Assembly: GCA_035772735.1 (NCBI GenBank)
Contig: JASDFA010000010.1
Coordinates: forward strand, 96,430,001-96,494,000
Source: Datura wrightii
Lineage: Eukaryota; Streptophyta; Magnoliopsida; Solanales; Solanaceae
Direction: 5' to 3'
Length of the DNA: 64,000 nt
Positions within the stretch are counted from its first letter, which is position 1. Each line of letters starts with the position of its first letter. Position numbers and translations under genes: made by a program. Shown piece by piece: positions 48,484 through 59,400 of the stretch. Under the pieces are notes generated by a model. It saw only the letters and a list, made by a program, of their open reading frames with translations, was not told the DNA's origin and made no database searches.

Positions 48484-48553
48484 ACTATATGTAAAGGTTT
48501 GTGTCAAAGCAGCAGTTTTTTTTTTCTTTTCAGTTCTACTATATGTAAAGGTT
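48484..48553. repeat. 16-bp direct repeats flanking a 38-bp T-rich segment
   Basis: ACTATATGTAAAGGTT occurs at 48,484-48,499 and 48,538-48,553, around a short segment containing a run of ten or more T. This could be a target duplication around a tiny truncated retroinsert, or a replication slip at the edge of the copia LTR. Confidence 0.6.
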
Positions 48554-49107
48554 ATTATCTTTCATAACACAACTATTTTAAAATAATATCAATAAAATAT
48601 CATCAAATAATAGACACGATAAAATTAATTTTTTTGAATTCGTAAATTAACTAAATTAAGGCGTATACTTTGTTTGCTATCTTTCTGCTTAAGCAGAAAT
48701 GCAAAATCTGTAGGAAAATAATACTAAAAGAAAATTTAAAAATGACATGAACCTATCACAAATGCAGCTAATAACATTACAAGTGTTGGTTAGTGAGAGC
48801 GCAATATGATATTTGGTTAATCGGGAAGCACGCACCATTGGATGCTATTCTCTTATCAATTCTGTGGAACTTCAGAGATGTGCCTATCATTAATGCATAT
48901 TTCATTAAAAAAAAAAAAAACTCTTAGATATAATAATCATAAGTGATTATACTTCAAACTCTTATTTTGGAGCACTATATATATTTTTCATGATATATAT
49001 ATTGCAACCATTATTATAAGAGTGAAAAGACTTGATCAAAAAGTAGATAGAATGAAATGACTATGTAAAATTAAATTATTATATCTTTCAATTAAACGTT
49101 TTATTTA
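48554..49107. other. A+T-rich intergenic DNA, nothing assigned
   Basis: No ORF or repeat boundary is recognised. A poly(A) run is at about 48,907-48,920. Confidence 0.6.
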
Positions 49108-49364
49108 TATTTTCTCTATTTTAAAATAAATAGTATTTTAATCTTTTTATTTTGTTTTAAAATAAGTGGGCATTAGTGATGTTCTTCCAATTTTATCTTT
49201 ATTTAAATAAAAAGAGACTTATAAACTACTAAAGAACTACATCTTTTTTAAGGTATTTATTAAGAGTAAGTTGATAAAAATGCGTTTTACATTATAGAAG
49301 TGAATAGTTTCTTAATGGGTGTGCTCAACCTAAAAATATCTTTTATTTTAAAACAAAAGGAGTA
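49108..49364. mobile_element. Stowaway-like MITE
   Basis: The left end TATTTTCTCTATTTTAAAAT and the reverse complement of the right end, TACTCCTTTTGTTTTAAAAT, form inverted repeats with TA termini. The ~257-bp body is A+T-rich and non-coding. Confidence 0.6.
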
Positions 49365-49645
49365 TTATTCATGTACCAAAATATTATAGGTACATATTCT
49401 GATGAATACTATGAGATATTAATTATTGCATTACCACTATCATTATACTATTTAACTTGTAAAATTAAATTTCAAAAAAATTTATAGGATGATGACACTT
49501 AATATTTGATCGCCAAATTTAAATAATCATTTCAGAGGAGAGGATCAGCAAATTATTATTTATAACTTTATTGGCGAATCTCTTTATATATACGGTATAT
49601 TTTGTTGATCAATCCCCCCTCACCCCTCAAAAAAAAAGAAATTAA

Positions 49646-49760
49646 ATTAAATAACTTCGATATTGAAATCAAAGTCAGAATCATAATAAGATATTTAGGA
49701 GTATTAAATAACTTCCATATTGAAATCAAAGTCCAGAATTACAATAAGATATTTAGGAGT
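49646..49760. repeat. 57-bp tandem duplication abutting a MITE
   Basis: Two copies (49,646-49,702 and 49,703-49,760) both run from ATTAAATAACTTC to TTAGGAGT with few differences. The last five bases, GGAGT, are also the first five of the MITE that follows the second copy. Confidence 0.75.
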
Positions 49761-50165
49761 TGTTTGGTGGAAAATAAGTTATTTCGAAATAATTAATTTT
49801 TTATTGGAATAATTTAGGATTTTTATCTTTTCCTCAATGGGGAGTAAGAAATAAATAGTCATCGGATTAATTTTTGAATGATTTTATCCCACGTTTGATT
49901 AGAATAAAATTTTGGGATAATTTATTTCGAGATTAATTATTCTGGGATTAGCTATCCCACATTGAGAGTGGGATAAAAATAACACTATAATATCGGGATA
50001 ACTTATCCCGAGATTTTATCCCAACCAAACGTCAGATAAGTCATCAAAAAATTAATTTCGGAACTATTTATTCCTTATTCCTCATTGAGGATGAATTAAT
50101 AATTTCAGATTATTTCAACCGAAATTAGATATCCATAATAACTTATTTCCCCATCAAATGACCCC
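49756..50165. mobile_element. Tourist-like (PIF/Harbinger) MITE
   Basis: 410 bp with terminal inverted repeats GGAGTTGTTTGGTGG and, from the other end, GGGGTCATTTGATGG, both followed by an AAATAAGTTAT block. TTA lies on each side (49,753-49,755 and 50,166-50,168). Internal inverted blocks (TTATCCC/GGGATAA) add to the fold-back potential. It has no coding capacity. Confidence 0.75.
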
Positions 50166-50168
50166 TTA

Positions 50169-51074
50169 GGACTTATGTGTGTCAAGATTTCTTTCCTTTA
50201 TATTATTTTAATAGGATCAACAATTGCCAATTTCAAGAATTTTTTTAATTTAATTTCTGTTCTATAACTCTTAACATATTGTTTAATACTCCTTCAATTT
50301 CAACTTATGTAGTGAAATTTGACTCGATACGGAGTTTTAAAAAAAAAACTTCTGAATATATAGTATAATAGAACATATTTTAACATTTGTATGTCTATAA
50401 AAAAATGTATTAAATATATCAAAAATTTAAAGTTAATTATTTTCAAATATTTTTGGAACAAATAATAAAAGAAATAACATTACATGAAATAAAATATAAA
50501 AACTAATATTTAAGTGATTTTTAAAAATTTATCAACTCATTAATACAAAGTACACGCACAAAATACGTGACAAAAACTAAAGTATACACACACATGTATA
50601 TGAACAAACAGAAAGGTTGATGGAGAGATTGAGAGAGGGGAAATACCTTCAGCAAAATAGGAACAAGTTAGTAGGCTAGAGATCATTTTTTGAATCTATA
50701 TATAGACAGTGACAAAGCGCAAATCAATTTCTCAAATGAGACAGAGAAATCGTAAATGAAATTTTGATCGACAAATCAACTAAACTAAACCCCAAGTCAC
50801 TTTATCAAGGTTTAAAATATAATTAAATAAATTATTATCGAATTATCATCTTATTAGTTTATTGTTAAACAAGTGATTGAATCAAAATTCAAATTAATAA
50901 CGCAATATTCTGGAGCAGTAAACTAATACTCGATCATTAATCAATAACATAAATCGTTAATCCAATAATAGTGTTTTAAGAGTATCGCGCGATGTGAGAC
51001 GTAAGCTTTGAAGTGCTGGAGGCTGGAGCATTAGCCCCGTGGATCTTTAATTTTTAACATCTTATAAATTAATA
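50169..51074. other. A+T-rich intergenic DNA
   Basis: No gene is supported. TACTCCTTCAATTTCAACTT at about 50,287 resembles one end of a Stowaway-like or similar MITE, but no matching second end was found. Confidence 0.5.
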
Positions 51075-51083
51075 TAATAAAAA

Positions 51084-52239
51084 TGAAAAAGACATAAGTA
51101 CCCCATGAACTATAATCATATTTTTAATTACACACCTTTTCTTTTAGAGGGTTCTATGAACTATTTTAAAATGAAATAAATACACCATTAAGTGTTAAGG
51201 TGACAAAGAGAGTGTGCCCAATCTCTTATAGGCATGTGAAAGACAAAAAATAACTTAAAATTTGATTAATATGAACATATGTCATTTTTTTATTGGACAC
51301 TTTATAATGAATTAACATTAAAACTTTAGCAGATATCTTTAAAAAAATTATTTTCCTTTACTTCTTTGTGAATAAAGAAAATTTTTTTCTGTTTAGTAAT
51401 TGACGCTAATGTTCACTTTGTCTTTTTTTTCTGGTTGAGATTTTTCTTTATTTCAATGTCAAATTTAGTTGTTGAATTAGTTTTAATACGATATTTTTTG
51501 AGAAATTTAGTTGTTAGAAATATTAAGGTTCAATTTATTTTTAGCATTTAGATTATTCTTTCGATTTTATAGAAAATATATATACTTTCTCAGTTTATAC
51601 ATATTTGATCTTTAAAAGATTTTAACTAATAATATTATGTTATTGGTGACTTTGCCTTTACTAGCATTAATAAGAAGAAAAACTTAAAAAATTTGATCAT
51701 GCATTGATAATAATATTAATAAAAATTTATAAAATTTTTAAATTTAAATAAGCTATTATAAGAATATCAGTACATCTATACATTGGTAGTAATATTATAA
51801 GAATATTGTTCCATCTATAAATTATAATTTTTATAATAAATTAATATTTTTATAGGCAATCTAAAGTTAATTTGATTTTGTTACTTTTTAGTAGCACCAA
51901 TTGAGCAAATAAAATAAAATTTAATTATATTTCACAAAGAAAGAAAAGAAAATAATTTTAAAAATATTAGTTTAAGTTTTAATGTTAATTACTTATGCGT
52001 ACTAATTAATTATAAAGTGGCTAATTAAAAAATAGCATGTGTCCATATTAATCAAATTTTAAATTATTTTTGATTTCTCACATGACTCCAAGAGAGTGAA
52101 CACATTTTCTTTGCCACCTCAACACCTAAGCGTGTATTATTTCGTTTTAAAGTAGTTTAGGGGGTAATAGAACCTCCTAAAAAAAGGTGCGTAGTTGAAA
52201 ATATGGTCATAATACAAGGGATTACTTATGCCTTTTCCC
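51084..52239. mobile_element. Mutator-like non-autonomous element with ~200-bp terminal inverted repeats
   Basis: The ends read TGAAAAAGACATAAGTA and, from the right, GGGAAAAGGCATAAGTA. The inverted similarity extends about 200 bp inward (for example TTTTAGAGGGTTCTA against TTTAGGAGGTTCTA, and TTAAAATTTGATTAATATG on both arms). The 9-bp direct repeat TAATAAAAA flanks it at 51,075-51,083 and 52,240-52,248. Long TIRs with 9-bp duplications are characteristic of Mutator-like elements. The 1,156-bp body has no ORF, so it would need a transposase from elsewhere. Confidence 0.78.
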
Positions 52240-52248
52240 TAATAAAAA

Positions 52249-53381
52249 AGATAAAATTTCACAAAAATTATATGGAATTCAAGAAAATATAAAATAAGTG
52301 AAAATGCATATAAAATTGCTTCATCTTAAAACATTAATCAAAATAAATAATTAACTAAAAATAATAATTAGAATTATCTCAATAGACTAATTATACTTTT
52401 TTTTTTTGAAAAAAATTGAGTAGAAATTTATAAATTGACTTGTAAAAAAATTAAAAGAATGAACCCACAATTTATGCACATCAAACCAGAGCAAATGATG
52501 ATGCGTTTTTACTTTGTAGTTTGCACATTGATAAATTTTTTCTTTACAAAGTAAAAGACGAAGAGAATAAAAAATATTTAGAATTTAAAATTTTTTAACT
52601 TCTTAAGATTTAGTAACAAGTTGAGTTTTATATTTTTGGTATTAGTTTAAGAACTTGTTTGGTAATTTTAATTTTAAATGGGAGAGATTCTTTGAGCTTA
52701 TGCTCCAAAATAAAAACTCACCTCACGTCTAAACATACGTGCACACCGATGAGACTTATGCCTCATGATACTTTCACCCCCCATAGATCAACTCAGTGTA
52801 TTTTTACTATGCTCTATCCTGAGACTCGCTTTGAAGCTAATCCGAGAGACCCTTTTTAAAACACTGCTCAATAACTCATAATTGAGTTATTGGTTTGGTT
52901 AATTTGCACAAAACTAAGTTAGAAGAAATGAGATCTTTTATTTATTTTTATAATTTGAATTAAAAAATAATTTTTTTAAATTTTTTGGCATAAAAATAAT
53001 GATATTTTATATGTAAAATTAACAACTTCTTATGAAAAAAAATCATAAAATTTGAAAAATATTTGTAAAGCTCTGAGAAATCATTTCTTCCCAATGCAAT
53101 TACCATTAATTTCAAATGTAAATCAGGTCAATGTAGGCGCTGGTCCACTGTGGACTTGAAAACGAGGAAGCAAAAAAATGGCAAGAGTAATGAATACGTC
53201 AATGCAACTATGGCAAGAGGTTTATAGATTTGAAACGTTAGAAGCATTTAGAACTTGAGAGGATCCATGTAATCTGCGCATCCCCCATTCCCCAGTCTTC
53301 TTTGTGGAAAAAAAAAAAGGAACGACTGGAGAAAATTATCACTCAAAAACCCCGGAATCAAATATACTCATCGATTCCAAA
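52249..53381 (+). other. Upstream region of the transporter gene
   Basis: A+T-rich to about 53,050, then more mixed sequence to the start codon. No convincing TATA box or transcription start could be fixed; TTTATAGATTT near 53,220 is one possibility. The stretch from about 53,280 to 53,381 probably contains the 5' UTR, with an A-run at 53,308-53,318. No upstream ATG lies in frame with the start at 53,382. Confidence 0.5.
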
Positions 53382-53462
53382 ATGATCGGTTGGTTTAAGC
53401 AGTTACGCACTGCTTTTGGGGCTTCTTTTCTCTGGCTTGTTTGCCTGATTTATTTCACCCAG
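53382..53462 (+). CDS. Transporter exon 1
   Basis: Residues 1-27, from ATG in the context CCAAAATGATC to FTQ, ending in phase 0 at CAG|GTTCTT. Encodes the short cytosolic N-terminus and most of the first membrane segment. No plastid-type transit peptide is visible, unlike the longer plastid member FBT1. Confidence 0.9.
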
Positions 53463-56400
53463 GTTCTTTCTCATTTTTCCTCTTTCTTTTATTAATTAAA
53501 TTTATACTGATGGTGATTTCCTATATAGAGAACCCCTCCCCTTTTCAGATGTCATTCATGCCTTTTACTTCTTAGTTCTTGACAACATATCGCAATTTTC
53601 AGCATTTGGGGTTGAGTGGGTGTCTTTTTTATGTTATTAGCGACCGGGAGTTTCTGGGTTTTCGATGAAATCTGGTTTGTCTACTTTAAATTGTTCTAAT
53701 GTTCTGGGAATTTCTTATTCCATCGGGTCCTATACTTGGGAGGTGCAGAATGAATATTGAGGATGCATATAGCCAACCGAACCAACTCGTTTGGAATTGA
53801 TGTACAGTCTTTATAGTATTAGGTTCCATGCTTATCTTAACATCTACATCAGTTCTTTTTGCGGCTTGAAAATGTCCCCTACAAGAACCCTGTTAGCAAT
53901 CTTCAAGGTTATGTCTTAGCTACTTTTTTCTGTATAAGCTCCGTTAACAACTTTTCCTGCTTCTGCCATCAAAAGTAATTATCAGGGTGCCAATTAAACT
54001 AAATTTCTCTTATCACATAAAACGTATTGTGATGATTTGATATCTTTTTCAAAACAACTAAAAAAGCAGCTGACTCATTTTGTGTCCCATCCAAAACATC
54101 TTCGTCCGGATTATTTAGGTGTGGATGACATCATTTTTCAAAATACTTTGTATGTTCTGGTGGTTAGAGCCTAAAAAAGAGGCTTCATTTCATCTTGGGT
54201 ATAAATATATAGTAAATTTTCTGTGGTTGAGGTAAATACAGTTGGATAGTGATTGTTGAATCACAAGATCACTATTTAATTGATCCAAGCAGTGTGATAC
54301 GGATCCATAAGGAGATCTTTGGGTCAAGAGCAACTCGAAAGTTCTTTTTTCTTCATAAAAAAAGTACTTTACTCCAGTCCCATATTGAAAGTTTTGACGT
54401 TAGTGGATTTAGTAGGAGATTTAGAGGATTTGAAATGGGGAAATCGCAACAAAGCTATTTAAGCATGCGGGCCAAGCGCGTCAAATTTTTCATTCTCAAA
54501 AAATGGGTAAATTGCAGTTTAGTTGTAGCTGAAAAACTAGCAATCAGGTTGTTCTATTCAGCAAATGTTCAAAGCTTTATGCTTTTTCTTCCATAAATAG
54601 GTAGCCTAGTGGTGGAGTGGGAGAAGAAGAAGGCCTCAATGTGCTTTATAAGCACTTTGACTTCAATAAATTAAAAAGTGGAATTGTCTCAGGTTCAAAT
54701 CTCAGCAGAGACCTAGTGTTACCTAGTGGACCAAGTTACATAGTACCTGTTGCTGGTGGGAGGTGGCAGGTATCTCATGGAATTAGCCGAGGTGCGCGCA
54801 AGCTGGCCCGGACACCACGGTTATCAAAAAATAAATAAATTAATTAAAAAAAATGGAATTTAACCCGTAACAGTTGAAAACAAATCAAAACTCAATAGAT
54901 GTTTGATAAAATATGGTACAGGACCAGATGTGGAAAAGCTGTTGCAAGATGCTAACACCATTAGCTAGAAAACCAATATATTAAACTCTTAGACACAATA
55001 TGCTGTTGTCCATAAGCAATATTATTTCACCTTGTTGCCTCTTTTTTATTTGCTCGAATGAAGTCTTACAGCAGAGCTTGGACAAAATTATGCATAGTGA
55101 ACCAACAAGATTGTTCTCTTATCTTGCAAATATAAGTTTTGCTGTAATAGCATTATCTTGACTGTTTATCTCAACGAGATATCTTAGGGATCATTTGATT
55201 GGCTACATTAGCTAAATAATCTCTACATAAAATTCCGCATCTAATTATATGTTCAGTTGGCTGTATAAGAAAAGAATAATATTTTGATAAGTAATGCAGT
55301 GTTTTTTGGCCACATAAGTAATGCATCACGTCGTTGGCAGTATTAAGCTTAATATGACATAGCTTATAATCTTAATTTCTTTTATGTGGGATACAATGTG
55401 GAAACAACGATATGTATATTAGCAGTTCGTGGATAAAAGTATTTAAAGTTAAAAATGCTCTTAAAGTAGGTAATCCCTACATAACGTTCTCTGTATTATT
55501 ATTCATTGCATGACAATACATACATTATTATTCACTGCATAAGCATTCTTTAATTACAGTTCCTGCATAACTAGTACTTGAACCAAATAAATCCTCAAGG
55601 TTTTCTTGCACTTGTCTTCTATGTGACCTCTCATACTCTAATAGAGTACTTTGGCAGCCTTTTCAATGTTAAGAGAGAGAGAGCATATAGCGTTGCTCTG
55701 CTGTTCCATGAACTAAGCAGCATTTACAGAGGGGAAGGAAAGTGAATATGAAAAGAAAAAGACGCTGTTGTTTATTCAAACATCACTTAAATGCATTTTG
55801 TAGGTTTCTGTTGGAAGCCTATTATTTTCTCACTGGTTATAATTAACGCCATTCTCAATTTTTGGAAGCAGGGGTTCAGATCTTTTGTCTGGACAGCAGT
55901 TTCATATCAGTTGAAAGACAACTTGAAGTTATCACCATCAGCCTCCCAATTTGTCACTTCAATAGCATTCTTTCCATGGAGCATAAAACCTTTATATGGG
56001 TATTTATCTATCTTGAATACTCAACCTCTTGTGACCTTCTGTGGTGCATACTTGTGTATGATAAAAAAATGGTGTCCTAGCAATATGTTTGAGTCTTGTT
56101 CAGTATTGTCTAAACAAATATCTTGAAAACAATTCTCAAGCATAGAACTGAAAAAAAATTAAGCCAAATGAACTTTCAGACCAAATTTGGATGAGTGCAA
56201 TCTGATTCGGTAAATCGTCATGCTTGAACTGAGTGAATATTAGACGTTTGCCGTTAGTTTTTGAGCTTTAGAAATATACCTTTACCCTCTAGGTCCATGA
56301 GCCAGGATAAAATATGTATGAACAAATTCATGGTTATCTTTTAGTTTATATCCTATGTTGAACTATGATTTCCATAATGTAGAGTGTAATCATAATTGAC

Positions 56401-59400
56401 AAAATAATAAGCAATAAAATAATGAGGAGAGGTAATAGACAATGCAGTTCCTTATCGTCTTCCCTGCCCCTATCCCATTCCTTTAATCCTCTGCTCCATT
56501 ATCATGTCTTTATCCTCAATTTTTACATTATATTTAAAACAAAGAGTTGGATACCTGATTTGGGCAGTAGTGCCTCTCCCCGGTACATATAGTACCTGGC
56601 AGCATAGTTCACAGACTACTTCTCAGATCTCACACTCCATCACATTGTGGCTAATGTCCATGATTATTAGGCCCTTGGGGTTAAATAAAAGACTTGAGGA
56701 CTTCTTGGCTCTGATAGGGACTAAGTGGTCCAACAACTACCCTGTCAAGTTCATCTTTTCAAATGATTGCCTCCTATCATCTCTGTGTTTGTATCATAAT
56801 GGTAATAGCCAGTCCACTTCAAACTGAAATTATCTGTTGTCCTTTTCCATTTTGACTCTTTTTCTTTGGGGGCTTCTTTGTTTTCTTTTTGTTTTCAGTT
56901 ATAATTTTCTTTGACTTACAAAAAAGTTATTACTGTTTCACGAAGTCCCTAGCTAATTATAATATGAGAGTACACAATACCACTTAGACCTATCCAACTA
57001 TAAATCTAATGGATTTTCTCTAAGAAACAGCATCTTGTGCTCAATGTTGTTCCTTTCTCTTACAAACTTTTATAAATCTTCTACGGTCCAAGAAAAGTTC
57101 ATTCCATTTTGATCTTCTGGTCGTAGCTATGATGATTTTGTTTTTTTTTCATGTTTGATGTAATTATACCAAATCTAAGCGATCGGGGGATTTGATTTTT
57201 CTGTCTTCTCCTTATTTTTAGTTTGTATGTGTATTGGATGAAATTTCCTGATTTATATCAACATGAGATTCAAAGTTGGTGCAAAGCATGCGCACTTCAT
57301 TAGCTTTTCCAACTACTTGGCAGGCTCAACTTTTATGTAAATGTGAAAGTAAAGCTAGGCTTGATCTGAATATCAGATTCTACTGAGAATTTAATGATCC
57401 TACAGATTTGGTCAATTAATCTAAAATATTTAAGTTTCAGGTTACGTATCAAAAGAAAAAAAGTTGTTAAGATGTTTGGTTTCCTTCCATCTGATTAGCA
57501 GTACTGGAAAAAACAAAAGGAGCTGCAGATTAATATGAATTGAATATTAGGAAAAGCTTTTTTTGGTAGGCGGCATTTAGATATGTTGTAAAGTTTAACT
57601 TTACCTTTGTCAAAAAAAAAAAAAAGATATGTCGTAGAGTTTACTATATAAAGAGAAGAGCTGTGACAGAAAATTTTCAACCTAAGTTGCTCGGACTCGG
57701 GTGCTAGTGTCCGATACGGGTGTGCATCTAGAGGTCGGATCCTTCGTGATCTAAATTTTAAGATCTGGGGATATGGATACGACAATCCCTCTACTTCTCA
57801 AGGTAGGACAAGGTTTGCGTACACTCTATCCTGCGTACATTCTACCCTCCCCATATCTCATTTGTGGGACTGTACTGATATGTTATTGTTTGGGGATACA
57901 GATCCAGGTACGGATACAGGTCCAGGGATTTGGCTAAAAATAATTCAAATATCTAAAAATAGAGTTATATGTCTTAACTATGAGATGTAGACTACTTACA
58001 AGGTATTCTGAGGAGAAAATATTGATCAGGAGAATTTCAGAAGGAGATAAAAGGAAAAGGACTGACATGGACGTTTCTGTATACAAGCTATTCCATTTTG
58101 TTCAATTTCATCTTAGCTTTTTTTTTTGTTTTTTGGTTTACAGAAATCATAGGTATATGTTCGAATTTCTCCATCTATTTTGTCAAGGTATCGGTTGACA
58201 AAATTCGGGACAAATCCCACATCCACACCCACATCGCGTCAACATGGGTGCGACACCAAATGTGAAGAGTCCGAGCAACTTAGCTTTCAACAGTTGCTTG
58301 GAGTTATAGTAAAAATCATGGGATCAATTTTTACCATATGGTAGACATATTATTGTGGAAGACCTAAGAATATGGCTTAAAACTAGATAGAATTTTCTTA
58401 AATCATGGAAACTGTCATTAAACAATAAATTTATTATAAGATGGTCCGCAGCTGCTTGTGCTGTTCAGGACTTATACTCTACTAAGCTCGTTTTTGTCGT
58501 TTTCTCATGAAACCTTATTGGAAATATAGTTCATTTCTGTCTCTTCTGCTCCATTGACCATATTCAATATGCTCTTTGCAGGATATTATCTGATTGTTTT
58601 CCAATTAGAGGAAGGAAAAGAGTCCCCTACCTTACACTTGCAACTTTGCTCTCGCTGTTGCCATGGCTCATTTTAGGATTAAGTGCTTTCCTGAGAAATA
58701 CGAGGATAGAACTCATGATTCTTTTGACAGCACAGAACCTGGGCTCTGCAATGGCTGATGTCGTAATTGATGCAATGATCGCTGAGGCAGTAAGATTTGA
58801 GAGGTATGTTCTTGTGCATGGGACTTTTTCTGTCATTCTAATGTCAAGGAATTTTCCCAATCTGAGTAATTTTATGTAGTTGTAGAAACAATCATACAAT
58901 TTTAAAATGTAGCAGGGCCAAAATTAAGCCTTTGACAACACAACAAAAGTCAATGGCAAATTAGTCAGTCCAAATAGCAGGTTGTACCATGGGTAAACTT
59001 GTCTATTCAGTTTATGATTAAATATAGTTATATAAAAAGGCTTTGCTTCGCTTTTGATGATGGAATGCTGCCACGACCCGAACGTACACCCGGATCGTAG
59101 ACACGGACAAGGAGCCTCGAGGGACCCCAAGTTGATCCATGGCATGAGCATACATCTAATCCCAATCACATGAGCGGAAGACTTAGCATAAACAGAACAT
59201 AATCATGACATAATAGAAGGAAAAGCAAAACTAGACTCATACAATACGACTGATTACAACTTGTAGTCTGATAAACCTCTAATCATTAAAAGACGGGTTG
59301 ATGGGACAACTCCCCAACTAACCCAATAATCCTGAAACTGAAAGAACAACATAGAGTCTGAATACATAGTCCTCAGAACATGAGAATTCACCAAGTATGC

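Noticed and set aside
50287..50345. Stowaway-like end (TACTCC...)
   Set aside because: A matching inverted end with TA border could not be found downstream, so no element was called.
54249..54596. 115-codon open frame in intron 1
   Set aside because: No recognisable motif, lies wholly within an intron next to a SINE, and has no supporting splice or start context.
54601..54700. Possible tRNA gene suggested by A- and B-box-like motifs
   Set aside because: No cloverleaf can be drawn. The boxes belong to the tRNA-derived head of the SINE.
55791..56126. Open frame running through exon 2 of the transporter
   Set aside because: It is exon 2 read on through both intron borders. The splice-supported exon is 55,872-55,999.
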